Shown: piece after piece, positions 35,599 through 45,028 of the stretch
Position numbering within the stretch: position 1 is the stretch's first letter
Layout: each line of letters opens with the position of its first letter
Origin: an uncultured Gammaproteobacteria bacterium
GTDB lineage: Bacteria > Pseudomonadota > Gammaproteobacteria > Pseudomonadales > Pseudohongiellaceae
Assembly (NCBI GenBank): GCA_913061515.1
Contig: CAJXSF010000008.1
Coordinates: 1 to 64,000 of the forward strand
Length of the DNA stretch: 64,000 bases
Direction: 5' to 3'
Position numbers and translations under genes: made by a program
The notes under the pieces: generated by a model
Database searches by the model: none
What the model was told of the DNA's origin: nothing
What the model saw: the letters and a program-made list of their open reading frames with translations, nothing else

Positions 35599-37863
35599 TT
35601 AAAAGCTGTAATTTATTCCTGCATAGAGGGAGCGCCCCATCCCAGGGACACCGATGCCAAACGGAATGCCGTTCATTGACATAGTCATCCCCTGCGCCAC
35701 ATAGGTGCCTCCTGCGGGCAAGTAGTAGAACTCATCAAGTAAATTTTCTACCCCGACATCCAATCGCACAGACTGCCAAGAGTGGCTCGCGCGCAAATTG
35801 AAGATCGAGTAACTGTCTGTAGCAGCTTCGTTGCGTATCGTCGACAAATCGTCTTTTTTGCCAGCGAACACCCATTCTAAGCTATTGTCCCAACCTGCAA
35901 GTTGCTGGGTTAAGGACAGTCGACCTTGCATTGGCACGATATTATACAGGCCTGCACCGGTATCGGTGTTCTCCGCATCGATAAAGCTCAGGCTGCCCAC
36001 TAACTGCCATACGCCACTAACATTTTCCGCTAGCCTTGACGATAGCGTCAGGTCAACCCCTTTTAGCTCGGCTTCCTGATTCTGGTATTGCAGCACATTG
36101 TACTGGCCAGGACGCCACATTGTATTGGCTGCGATCGCGTCAATATAGTCATTCACCCTAGTAATATAGGGGTTAACACTAAACTCATGTAGGCCGCTCT
36201 CACTGCGCCAGCTCAAGCTACCCGACAGAGTACGAGCCGTTTCTGGATCCAAGTCGAGGTTGCCAACATAGCCATTGCCATCACCGACAAGATTATTCAT
36301 CGAAGCAGCCATCATCCATGAAGACCAAGGATACACTTCGTAAAGATTAGCGGAGCGTACCTTCTGCGCCACTCCAAGCTCCAGTTCAAGCTGGCTACTC
36401 AAGGAGTAACGCGTCAACAAGGTTAGATCGACATTGGTATCACTATGCTTGCGATTAGCGCTGTTAAATGCAGTCGCTTGCATTACTTGCATACCCGGTG
36501 CATTCATTGCAGTCGAGTAGCCATGAACATCGTCAGCGTCTCGTTCAACACGCTCAACTCTCGCCCCGTACATGAGCAACCAGTCGTCGGCTAAGCTCAT
36601 TTCATGTTCGGCAAAAACGGCATTTCTATTGCGTTCACCGTTGTTGATATTTTGGAAGGTGCCTGGCCCCATGCCACCACCTGATGCATTCCAATAATCA
36701 TCTAAACTAAATTGTTGAAATTCTGTTCCGAGGCGCACTAATCCGCTTGCAGCTAAGTCAATTTCCGCAGAGACAGTAAGCCCTGTATTAATTGAATCAG
36801 AATTCATTGGCATACCCGACGCACAAGTGCCCGCTGGGTCTCCCATAAATCGTATTGGATCACATGCAGCCCCGCCCATGGCATTACTGCCATACCAGAG
36901 TTGACGGTCGGGACCAAAGTCCATCGCATGCTCGACCTTCTCATGATACAGGCGAGTCTGAATCTGTCCCCACGCTGTCTCACGCTTCCAGTTTAAGTTC
37001 AAGCGTATTTGCTGGTTATCCAGTAAGTCCATACGTTGATTGGGATATAACTGCGTGGGCATGTTCTGATACCCAAGCTGCGCGTCAAACACGTCATCGC
37101 CTAGCTTATACGCAAGCCGCAAACTGTGATTCTGCGTCTCATAGGCAGTTGAGCCAACCTCATCTAAGGCTAAGTCATGCCCTGGCCGGCCAGTTGCAGC
37201 GATAGTTTTAAAGTCGCTCGCGGCAGTGTAGTTGTCACCTTTGCTATAACTTCCGCTGTAACTCATGTACAGGTTTTCGCTACTTTGACTCAGTCTAGCG
37301 TTGAAACCACTGGCATCATTATTACTGCGACTAAAGCCGCCCATCTCACCTTCAAAATTACCCCCTGCAGTAAACTCAGGTGCTTTCGACTCACTAATGA
37401 TTGAACCACCGATGCTGTCACCGCCAACGCTTACCGGCGTAATCCCTGCGAATACAGTCATCTGCCCAACATCGCTAGGGGCCATATAAGAAAGTGGTGG
37501 ATTCATATGGTTTGGGCAGGCAGCGATCATGTCCATACCATCGACTTTAATTCGCAACCGGTCATCGGAAAGTCCTCGAATCATAGGCAAGCTAGAAACA
37601 GCGCCAGTTTGATTAACACTGACACCCGCCAATATGGATAGTAAACTCGCTGTATCACTGGTTGCAGCGGATAGCTTCTTCAGATCAGCTTGATCGATGC
37701 TTTGCAGGTGCCCACCGTTGCTATGTCTTTGACCTTCAATGACAATTTGCTCGATGTCGATTGGTGCTTCAGCCGCAAATGTCGCGCCTGCTGCTAGTGC
37801 TATCGAAACAGCGACTGTGATTTTTGACAAGCAGAATGCATTAGTTTTCATGTGCGTGGACAT
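35599..37863 (-). CDS. TonB-dependent copper receptor, OprC/NosA-like
   Basis: Outer-membrane beta-barrel that imports a metal using TonB energy, 754 residues with a signal peptide (ending A-T-F-A-A-E), plug domain and a C-terminal aromatic residue (N-Y-S-F). Two features point to copper: a C-x3-M motif (C116-P-N-H-M120) within a D-G-M-D-M-I segment, and an H-x-M motif (H312-A-M314). Both correspond to the copper site described for Pseudomonas OprC. No metal regulator gene is adjacent. A single-gene unit, convergent with the hydrolase at 34579. Confidence 0.85.
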   Translation of the reverse strand: MSTHMKTNAFCLSKITVAVSIALAAGATFAAEAPIDIEQIVIEGQRHSNGGHLQSIDQADLKKLSAATSDTASLLSILAGVSVNQTGAVSSLPMIRGLSDDRLRIKVDGMDMIAACPNHMNPPLSYMAPSDVGQMTVFAGITPVSVGGDSIGGSIISESKAPEFTAGGNFEGEMGGFSRSNNDASGFNARLSQSSENLYMSYSGSYSKGDNYTAASDFKTIAATGRPGHDLALDEVGSTAYETQNHSLRLAYKLGDDVFDAQLGYQNMPTQLYPNQRMDLLDNQQIRLNLNWKRETAWGQIQTRLYHEKVEHAMDFGPDRQLWYGSNAMGGAACDPIRFMGDPAGTCASGMPMNSDSINTGLTVSAEIDLAASGLVRLGTEFQQFSLDDYWNASGGGMGPGTFQNINNGERNRNAVFAEHEMSLADDWLLMYGARVERVERDADDVHGYSTAMNAPGMQVMQATAFNSANRKHSDTNVDLTLLTRYSLSSQLELELGVAQKVRSANLYEVYPWSSWMMAASMNNLVGDGNGYVGNLDLDPETARTLSGSLSWRSESGLHEFSVNPYITRVNDYIDAIAANTMWRPGQYNVLQYQNQEAELKGVDLTLSSRLAENVSGVWQLVGSLSFIDAENTDTGAGLYNIVPMQGRLSLTQQLAGWDNSLEWVFAGKKDDLSTIRNEAATDSYSIFNLRASHSWQSVRLDVGVENLLDEFYYLPAGGTYVAQGMTMSMNGIPFGIGVPGMGRSLYAGINYSF

Positions 37864-38213
37864 ACTTACTCCGTTTCTCCAAGAGCCTTAGGGTTGCCGC
37901 CATTGTGAGTAGCAGACAAGTTACTAAGTGTTATGCTGCAGCAACAAAAGGAAAAAAAGAATGTGACACATCGTCGCATACCAATGTCAGTCAAAAGTTG
38001 TTGCGGCTAGCACACAAAAATGTCGAAACAGCGTAGCTTAAGCCAATGGGTTCTCGCCCCCCAATATCGTAGATTTTTGTCGTTCGAGTATGCCTAAAGC
38101 TGTCTCTTTGCATAATTTTGCGTGTAGCACTTTATTGCCACAAGGTTTAGCCAAACCTTTGGAAAACACGTCATAATAGGTCCAAACCCAACTGGGCTTA
38201 AAGGATTCCTTGC
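37864..38213. other. Intergenic region with dispersed repeat
   Basis: The 350 bp between the divergent TonB receptor and MscS genes hold no open frame of note. They contain copy B of the 42-bp element at 38071-38112, preceded by a GGGTTCTC-type sequence at about 38048-38055. I recognised no known copper-operator sequence. Confidence 0.5.
38071..38112 (+). repeat. 42-bp dispersed element, copy B
   Basis: AGATTTTTGTCGTT, 11 bases, AAAGCT, 4 bases, CTTTGCA, with exactly the spacing of copy A at 18859-18900. The interposed bases differ, which suggests selection on structure or ancient duplication. Confidence 0.55.
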
Positions 38214-39074
38214 ATGAATGAAGAACTAGAAACAGCCCTCGTCGATTTTGTTGTTACAGACTCCCTAATGAGCCTGCTGATTAGCACAGCCTTATTGATC
38301 GCGGGCGGCTTAATAGTGCGCGCGCTGATCGCGCGCTTTATCAAGCGGCAAGTCGACACCCCCGAACTTCGCCGACGTTGGCTCGTCCAATCGCGCAATG
38401 GCTTGCTCCTGCTAATGATCTTGGGCCTAGTGTTAATCTGGGGAGAAGAGTTACGCACCCTTGCCTTGTCGATTGTGGCCATCGCAGTGGCCTTTGTGGT
38501 CGCCACGAAAGAGCTGATCATGTGCATCACCGGCTCTATTCTCAAGGCCGGGGCAGGTTCATTTAGCATTGGCGATAGAATTCAGATCAAAGACTTCCGC
38601 GGCGATGTGATAGACCAAAACCTGCTTGCCACCACCATTTTAGAAGTCGGCCCAGGCAAGCTTACCCATCAACGCACTGGGCGCATGGCCGTGATTCCAA
38701 ACGCACTGTTTGTCTCTGAACCGGTTATTAACGAAAGTTTCACCCATGACTATGTGCTGCATGTCTTCACTGTGCCATTCAAGCGCGACGATGATTGGCG
38801 CGGCGCGCAAAAAGCAATAGTGGCAGCGGCGCGCAAGCAGTGCGCCCCGTTCCTAGAGGAAGTGCGTCGTTATATGAACCGACTTAGTGTTTCGCGCGGA
38901 CTTGAGCCACCCTCGGTAGACCCACGAGTGACAATGCAGGTGCCGGTGGCAGGCGAGATTCACTTGATTGTGCGGGTACCGACAAAATCTGGGCAACGCG
39001 GTTTTATTGAGCAAGCCATCATGGCTGAGGTTTTTCAAGATAACGATTATCTCCCAAAAACCGAACCCGAATAA
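38214..39074 (+). CDS. MscS-type mechanosensitive channel
   Basis: A 286-residue inner-membrane protein with two to three N-terminal helices, then an MscS-like core: a pore-helix-like A-L-S-I-V-A-I-A-V-A-F-V-V-A-T-K stretch (about 83-98) and the beta domain with S-I-G-D-R-I-Q-I-K-D-F-R-G-D-V and N-A-L-F motifs (about 122-165). It likely opens under membrane tension to release solutes. An AAGGA site precedes the ATG. A second, less similar MscS-like gene is at 55484. Confidence 0.82.
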   Translation: MNEELETALVDFVVTDSLMSLLISTALLIAGGLIVRALIARFIKRQVDTPELRRRWLVQSRNGLLLLMILGLVLIWGEELRTLALSIVAIAVAFVVATKELIMCITGSILKAGAGSFSIGDRIQIKDFRGDVIDQNLLATTILEVGPGKLTHQRTGRMAVIPNALFVSEPVINESFTHDYVLHVFTVPFKRDDDWRGAQKAIVAAARKQCAPFLEEVRRYMNRLSVSRGLEPPSVDPRVTMQVPVAGEIHLIVRVPTKSGQRGFIEQAIMAEVFQDNDYLPKTEPE

Positions 39075-39137
39075 TCTTACGTGGGAGCTTTGACAATTGG
39101 AGCTTGCCTGCAGATAAAGTGACAACCGACCCATACT

Positions 39138-40601
39138 TTAATCACACCTTCCTTCTACCCGCGGCAAACGCAATTGTTCGCCAAAGGTATTAATGAGTAG
39201 AACGTTCCTAGCGCCCTCCTCTACAAAACTAAACGAATTCTCAGGTGGCACGCGCATGAAGAACTGTTTTGCATTTTTAGCAAAGAGTTCGAACCTGCGT
39301 GGCTCATCGTGATGTCCAAAAAATCTGCCATTCTCCGTTGTGAATTGATAAACCTGTTCGCCGTTTGTGTAACACCCAACCAACCCGGGCAAGTTAGTTT
39401 CACTTAGTACTAGAGGCTGGCGCAGTAACTTCAACTGTTCAAGATAAACATTAGCATTGCCTTGACCATTGATGGAAGAGATAGTGAGCTCGTAAGCTTT
39501 TTCATATTCAATGATTGCGTTTTCTATTTCGCCGTTAAGCACATAAGCATTGGCAAGCCATGCTAAATAGGGAGCAAAGCCCGGGTAGATCTCTGCGTTT
39601 CTTGCAAACACTGCAACGGCACCCTCAAAGTCCCCTTGCCTCAATAAATAGTTTGCAAGGCCAACATACGTTTCAGCTGTCTGCACAGCAGTTGCGCCAT
39701 ATTTCTCTTGCAAGCCTTGTTCCCGTGCTAGAAATCCAGCAGTACTGAAATGCTCCCAGTTCTCTTCTGCATAGGGTATATCTGAGAACACAAATAACAA
39801 GCCATCATAGGTGACAGGCATCGGTGCTGACATATGTCCTTCACCGCTATATATCTTGTGGTCGAAGCGCAATAGCTCATTGTCCGCGGCGGCGATGGCA
39901 TCTACATAGCGCTTGAGCTCTTGCTTCATACCAAAGCCATCGTGCTCTCCGATACCAAAATAGGCCGCAGCCGTTAATTCGTCGTTCTGCATGAATTGCT
40001 GCGGTGCGTTTTCAAGCATCTCAAAATCGTTCCACCAAAGCGAAGGGGCTATAATAATATAGGCATCGAAAGTATCACTTGCTTGAGCAAGCTCATTTGC
40101 TGCCAACAGGCCTGACAGCGAGTGCCCCGACAGAATACGAAACGAGTGTGTTCGATAGTTGGCGTCGATGTGGGGGATTAGCACCTGCTCAATGAAAGCG
40201 ACAAACTGCTCACCTCCCCCACTTTGATCCGAATAGCTCACAACCTGCGTTGGCGTATAATCCCGCAACCGATTAGTGCTGGGAATTCCCACAATGATGA
40301 TCTCGGGGACACCACGCCATTGGGCTAACATTCTAGCGCTGGCAACGGCATGTTCCATATTCTGATCTGCGTCCAGCAAATATAGAACAGGATAGTGATC
40401 TTGCCCGCTCTCATAGCTCGCAGGCAGTGATACATAAAACTCTCTTAATTCAGAGTTTATTCCAGAATTAATCTCATAGCGGTTCGCTATCGATAGCGCA
40501 CTAAACTCTTTAACACCTTCATCACTTAACTCTTGTGCAATGGGCGATACAACGCTGAGCGAGCAAAGAATCAGAAAAAGCAACGCATGCAGGGGGGGCA
40601 T
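39138..40601 (-). CDS. Exported esterase with C-terminal TPR region
   Basis: A 487-residue protein. The N-terminal two thirds form an esterase-D/IroE-like alpha/beta hydrolase (COG2819 type): H-Y-P-V-L-Y-L-L-D-A, nucleophile elbow S-G-H-S-L-S-G, and a G-E-G-H-M block with the likely catalytic His. A TPR-like helical segment follows (about 325-385), then a small beta-rich tail. The signal peptide ends P-I-A-Q. A strong AGGAGG site lies 7 bp before the ATG. It converges with the MscS gene (63 bp between stops). Confidence 0.8.
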   Translation of the reverse strand: MPPLHALLFLILCSLSVVSPIAQELSDEGVKEFSALSIANRYEINSGINSELREFYVSLPASYESGQDHYPVLYLLDADQNMEHAVASARMLAQWRGVPEIIIVGIPSTNRLRDYTPTQVVSYSDQSGGGEQFVAFIEQVLIPHIDANYRTHSFRILSGHSLSGLLAANELAQASDTFDAYIIIAPSLWWNDFEMLENAPQQFMQNDELTAAAYFGIGEHDGFGMKQELKRYVDAIAAADNELLRFDHKIYSGEGHMSAPMPVTYDGLLFVFSDIPYAEENWEHFSTAGFLAREQGLQEKYGATAVQTAETYVGLANYLLRQGDFEGAVAVFARNAEIYPGFAPYLAWLANAYVLNGEIENAIIEYEKAYELTISSINGQGNANVYLEQLKLLRQPLVLSETNLPGLVGCYTNGEQVYQFTTENGRFFGHHDEPRRFELFAKNAKQFFMRVPPENSFSFVEEGARNVLLINTFGEQLRLPRVEGRCD

Positions 40602-40847
40602 AATGCGGCCTCCTAGTTTTTCATTTAGTAATATAAGAGGCTAGACGCTAGTAGCGCAAAAAAAGTTTAGTATTCATGCGTTTTTTGCAGGATTGTTTGG
40701 AAAATCAAGTAATCTGACCCCTTGATTCTTGATTTACCATCGTCTGTGAGTATCTGCAAAACCTGTCACTCTTTAGCGTATAGAGCTTGATAGCGCTCAA
40801 GCGAGTCCGTAGTTTGATATAAACCGGCTAACTACAAGGATGTAACT
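40602..40847. other. Intergenic region upstream of the mgtC remnant
   Basis: No gene. It contains AATCTGACCCC flanked by ATCAAG (40704-40709) and CTTGAT (40729-40734), a pattern I associate with small transposase-linked repeats in gammaproteobacteria. That link is tentative. Confidence 0.35.
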
Positions 40848-41084
40848 ATTTGGCAAACAATTAGGTCTACAATCGCAAGTGATTTTTCTGACATCGCGGA
40901 TTTGGAAACGATCACTCGCATCTCAGTGCGCCTGATTGTTGCAGCGATTCTTGGTGGAGTTATTGGCTATGAGCGCGAACTAAAATCGCGCAGCGCAGGC
41001 ATACGTACCCACATGCTTTTGTGTATTGGCATTGCGGCAAACAAACGACACAAGTTCACAATGATCGACGTTTGCAGAGTATGA
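40848..41084 (+). pseudogene. 5' remnant of an mgtC/sapB-type gene
   Basis: The frame reads W-Q-T-I-R-S-T-I-A-S-D-F-S-D-I-A-D-L, then R-L-I-V-A-A-I-L-G-G-V-I-G-Y-E-R-E and S-A-G-I-R-T-H-M-L-L-C-I-G. This is the start of the MgtC family's first membrane helix and its Y-E-R-E loop. Homology ends after residue 65 or so and the frame stops at 41084, whereas a full MgtC has several more helices. No ATG/GTG/TTG precedes the homology (only ATT at 40848 or an internal TTG at 40902). It is a decayed gene. Confidence 0.6.
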
Positions 41085-41144
41085 TGCTCGACAAATCTAT
41101 TTTTTGTCACCTTGTGTCTACCTTAAAAATTCAGGAGTAATCCC

Positions 41145-42998
41145 ATGCGCTGGCTAAACATCTTCATCATCGTTTTATTGTTCGCCGCTTGTAGTGAGCC
41201 TCAAACTGCATCAACTTCGCCACAAGCTCAGGCTCAAACCGACGCCAATGTGCAAAGTGAAACTGAGCGACTCAATGCGTGGCTAGATGCTCAATACGAA
41301 GAGCAACTGGAGTTCAGCCCGCAAACTAGAACTCGACTAGGCGATAAAACTGATTATGACCAACTAGATGATTACACCCTAGCAGGCCAGCTCAGTGAGC
41401 TTGAATGGCTACGCAATAGTGTCAGCACCATGCAGCAAGAGTTTGATTACGAGGCACTGAGTGAAGACGGCAAGCTCTCCTTTGATATGTGGGCCTATGG
41501 TCTTGAGCAGGCGCAAAGCCGTGTCCCTTATATGAATCACGGCTATATTTTTGGCCGAGGCGGCCCACATGCTAGTTTGCCAAGTTTCTTGATCAGCTAT
41601 CAGAGTTTAGACACAGAGGCCGATGTGCAGGCCTATTTATCCCGCTTAGGCGAAATAGATCGTGTTTTTATGGAGTTATTAGACCGTTCAAGGCAAGCCG
41701 CCGCTGATGGTATTCGCCAACCCCGTTTCGCTTACGATTTCGCCTTAGCAGAGATAGAACGCGTCACCGCAGGGGTGCCATTTAATACTAGTGATGACTC
41801 CCCTAACTCACCGCTATGGGTTGATTTGCAAACTAAGATTCAAGCCTTAGTAGACGAAGAAGTGCTCAGCGCAGACAGCGCCCAAACGTATCTATCGCAA
41901 GCACAAAACATCCTTGCCAATGAGGTGCTAGACGCAAACACGCAAGTGGCGCAGTGGTTAGAGGAGGATCGTGAATTTGCCTTCGCACAATCCCAAGGAG
42001 CTTGGGCACTTCCCGATGGGGAGGCGTATTATCAGCATCGTTTAAAATTGATGACCACTTTGGATTTGTCCGCTGACCAGATACATGAAATTGGTCTTGC
42101 CGAGGTTGCACGGCTGCGCAGTGAAATGGAAGCGATTAAGAACCAAGTTGGCTTCACACAAAGCCTGCAAGACTTTTTTGTTTTCACCCGCGAGGACCCC
42201 CAGTTTTACTACCCAAATACAGACGAAGGTCGACAAGAGTATCTTGACATCAACAATGAGTACTTAGATTTCATTAATGAGAAATTGCCCGAGTATTTCG
42301 GCCTACTGCCCAAAGCCTCGCTCATCGTCAGCCGCGTTGAATCTTTTCGGGAGCAAGCCGGCGCAGCCCAGCATTACCGCGCAGGAGCGCCAGATGGGTC
42401 ACGGCCGGGGGTGTTCTATTCGCATATGTCGGACATGTCGACACTTGCAAAGTTTCAGATAGAAGATATCGCTTATCACGAAGGCAACCCTGGCCATCAC
42501 ATGCAGATATCGATCCAACAAGAGCTTACAGAAGTGCCACGCTTTCGCACGCAGTATCGCACCACGGCCTACACTGAAGGCTGGGGCTTGTATGCAGAAT
42601 GGTTAGCGAAAGAGATGGGCGGCTTTGAAGACCCCTATTCGGACTTTGGTAGGCTAGCAGGTGAGATCTGGCGTGCCGTTCGCTTAGTCGTCGACACGGG
42701 CATTCATGCGAAACAATGGTCCCAAGATCAGGCAGTGCAATACTTCCTCGACAATACGCCTATTCCGGAAGGAGCGGTCAGGTCTGAGGTACAACGTTAT
42801 TTTGCCAACCCTGGTCAAGCAACGGCCTATAAGATTGGCATGATGGCGTTTCAAGAGGCTCGTGCTAATGCCGAGGCGGCACTAGGGGATGATTTTGATA
42901 TTCGCACTTTCCACGATATTGTGTTGGGTGCCGGCGCCGTGCCGATCCCGATGATGCACGCGCGTGTGGAGCGTTGGATACAAGAGTCACAACAATAA
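41145..42998 (+). CDS. DUF885 lipoprotein, gluzincin-like peptidase
   Basis: A 617-residue lipoprotein (lipobox L-F-A-A-C16) of the DUF885 family. A metal-binding H-E-G-N-P-G-H-H motif lies near residue 447, and a T-E-G-W-G-L-Y-A-E-W block (about 478-487) supplies the third ligand, as in gluzincin metalloproteases. It likely degrades peptides in the periplasm. An AGGAG site precedes the ATG. The length is normal for the family. Confidence 0.85.
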   Translation: MRWLNIFIIVLLFAACSEPQTASTSPQAQAQTDANVQSETERLNAWLDAQYEEQLEFSPQTRTRLGDKTDYDQLDDYTLAGQLSELEWLRNSVSTMQQEFDYEALSEDGKLSFDMWAYGLEQAQSRVPYMNHGYIFGRGGPHASLPSFLISYQSLDTEADVQAYLSRLGEIDRVFMELLDRSRQAAADGIRQPRFAYDFALAEIERVTAGVPFNTSDDSPNSPLWVDLQTKIQALVDEEVLSADSAQTYLSQAQNILANEVLDANTQVAQWLEEDREFAFAQSQGAWALPDGEAYYQHRLKLMTTLDLSADQIHEIGLAEVARLRSEMEAIKNQVGFTQSLQDFFVFTREDPQFYYPNTDEGRQEYLDINNEYLDFINEKLPEYFGLLPKASLIVSRVESFREQAGAAQHYRAGAPDGSRPGVFYSHMSDMSTLAKFQIEDIAYHEGNPGHHMQISIQQELTEVPRFRTQYRTTAYTEGWGLYAEWLAKEMGGFEDPYSDFGRLAGEIWRAVRLVVDTGIHAKQWSQDQAVQYFLDNTPIPEGAVRSEVQRYFANPGQATAYKIGMMAFQEARANAEAALGDDFDIRTFHDIVLGAGAVPIPMMHARVERWIQESQQ

Positions 42999-43101
42999 CG
43001 CCACGATTTGCAGCGAGATTCAATTTCACACGAAAATGTGGGAAAGTATGAGCCTTAAGCAAACGGATTCGCCGATAGTTTCAATTTTTTAGGAAAACGC
43101 C

Positions 43102-43560
43102 ATGTCGCCTTACCAATTACGCAACCTGCTCTTGTCCAGCCTACTAGCTGTAATAACCGCCTGCACTCCGGCCGAACAAGAACCAGAAAGCAATGCGCAG
43201 ATGAGCGCAGAGAGTCAATCATTGGAAAACACTAAGTGGCAGTTGGTAGAACTAACAGTCCTTGGCGGCCACATATTCGAGCCAGACGAGCCAGGCAAGT
43301 ATGAGCTCTACTTTAGAACTGGTGAGCGCCTAACTGGCTCATCCGATTGCAATGACATTGAAGGATCATGGTTTCAAGATGGAAGCGCATTACGCTTTGA
43401 GCCATTTAGAGTCACGCGGGCACTCTGCGCACCGGGCTCACTACACAATAATTACGCTCTTTATATGAAGGATGTCTCTGGTTTTAGCCTAGAAGGCGAG
43501 CATCTGATCCTGACTTCCCCTACGGAAGGGGTCGCAGTCAAATTTGCAGCGGTTGAATAA
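43102..43560 (+). CDS. META-domain lipoprotein
   Basis: A 152-residue lipoprotein (C near residue 20, I-T-A-C-T) with one META/HslJ-like domain (W-Q-L-V-E-L, S-S-D-C-N-D-I-E-G-S-W, T-R-A-L-C). Such proteins are linked to envelope stress and heat or antibiotic tolerance in known cases. A second META protein is encoded at 49418-50086. An AGGA site precedes the ATG. Confidence 0.75.
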   Translation: MSPYQLRNLLLSSLLAVITACTPAEQEPESNAQMSAESQSLENTKWQLVELTVLGGHIFEPDEPGKYELYFRTGERLTGSSDCNDIEGSWFQDGSALRFEPFRVTRALCAPGSLHNNYALYMKDVSGFSLEGEHLILTSPTEGVAVKFAAVE

Positions 43561-43663
43561 ACCATTAAGGAAACGATTTTAGGGGAATACCGGTCTTCAC
43601 AATACAAGTAGCTACAATCTAACAATTGCTGGATTAATTAAACTAAGAATAAGGAGATAGTGT

Positions 43664-44830
43664 ATGTTTCGTCCATTACTACTGGGAGCCATGGCCCTCA
43701 GTCTAAGCCTAGGCACAGGCATCCTGCAGGCTCAGGATGATGTGCAAAAATCTGCACTGCATGATTTCCGGGTCGTTACTGTCGCTGAAGGCCTAGAGGT
43801 CCCTTGGTCTATGGCGTGGTTACCCGGTGGCGATATGCTAGTGACCGAGAGAATCGGCAGATTGCGTATAATCCGCGATGGCGAATTACTAGATGCGGAA
43901 GTCCCTGGCGTTCCAGAAGTATTCACCACTGGTGGGCAAGCTGGCCTCTTCGATGTGCTTCCGCACCCCGAATTCTCTAGCAACCAATATCTATACCTAA
44001 GCTTTGCCAAACCCCTTGAAGACCTCGGCACCTCCACGACCGCTGTCGTGCGCGGCCGTCTCGTCAATGATCGTTTAGAAGACGTAGAGGAAATCTTTGC
44101 AGCGGATGCCACTGGCGCAGGCCACTACGGCGGCCGCATTGCCTTTGATCAGCAAGGTTATTTGTATGTGACCTTGGGTGACCGTATGGCGCCACCCAGT
44201 GGCGACCTAAGAGCACACCCAGCGCAAGATCTTTCTAACCACCATGGTGTCATCGTCCGCCTCAACGATGACGGTAGCGTCCCTTCTGACAACCCCTATG
44301 TCGGTCAGTCAGGCATCAAGCCAGAAATATGGAGTTATGGCCACCGTAGCCCCCAAGGTCTAGCGTTTGACCCAGGCACTGGCAATATGTGGATGACTGA
44401 ACACGGCCCCCAAGGCGGTGACGAACTTAACCTCATTACTCCGGCCAAGAATTATGGCTGGCCAGTAGTTGGGCGCGGCGTGAACTATGGTCCCGGCACG
44501 CCAATCCACGAATCGATTGGTCTTGAAGGGATGGAGGAGCCTGCACACTTCTGGGTACCCTCGATTGCAGCCTCTGGTTTGGTGTTCTATACCGGCTCAC
44601 GCTTTCCGTCTTGGAATGGCAACATCATCGCAGGTGGACTTGCCGGTGAGCAGCTAGCACGCTTGACCCTCAGCGCAGATGGGACCGAAGTCATGTTGGA
44701 AGAAACGCTTCTGCCATATATCGGCCGTATCCGCGATGTACGCCAAGGGCCCGATGGCTATATTTATGTTGCCATCGAAGACCGCACACGCGCCCCAACG
44801 CCGATAGTGCGTTTAGAACCCGTAAACTAA
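43664..44830 (+). CDS. PQQ-dependent soluble aldose sugar dehydrogenase
   Basis: A periplasmic six-bladed beta-propeller of the Asd/YliI family, 388 residues with a signal peptide ending I-L-Q-A-Q. Typical blocks are P-W-S-M-A-W-L-P-G-G, T-E-R-I-G-R-L-R, G-H-Y-G-G-R-I-A-F, S-Y-G-H-R-S-P-Q-G-L and E-H-G-P-Q-G-G-D-E-L-N. The active-site His, Arg and Asp positions look conserved. It would oxidise aldose sugars with PQQ. A GGAG site precedes the ATG and a terminator follows at 44849. Confidence 0.88.
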   Translation: MFRPLLLGAMALSLSLGTGILQAQDDVQKSALHDFRVVTVAEGLEVPWSMAWLPGGDMLVTERIGRLRIIRDGELLDAEVPGVPEVFTTGGQAGLFDVLPHPEFSSNQYLYLSFAKPLEDLGTSTTAVVRGRLVNDRLEDVEEIFAADATGAGHYGGRIAFDQQGYLYVTLGDRMAPPSGDLRAHPAQDLSNHHGVIVRLNDDGSVPSDNPYVGQSGIKPEIWSYGHRSPQGLAFDPGTGNMWMTEHGPQGGDELNLITPAKNYGWPVVGRGVNYGPGTPIHESIGLEGMEEPAHFWVPSIAASGLVFYTGSRFPSWNGNIIAGGLAGEQLARLTLSADGTEVMLEETLLPYIGRIRDVRQGPDGYIYVAIEDRTRAPTPIVRLEPVN

Positions 44831-44848
44831 TCATTCCCTGACAAAGGT

Positions 44849-44873
44849 AAGGGGCTTTAAAGGCCCCTTTTCT
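44849..44873 (+). terminator. Rho-independent terminator
   Basis: AAGGGGC-TTTAAAG-GCCCCTT followed by TTCTTT, 19 bp after the sugar dehydrogenase stop codon. Confidence 0.8.
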
Positions 44874-45028
44874 TTGCGCCTACAGCATAGAGTACTATCA
44901 GCTGCGCATTCGGGGGACTCTAACTACCTCATGGTTAGGTATTGTGGGATAATCCTCATTCGGAAAATCTAATCTTTACTCAGGTAAGCGCCTAAATTTA
45001 GTCAAATCCCCGACTCAACAACGAGTAT

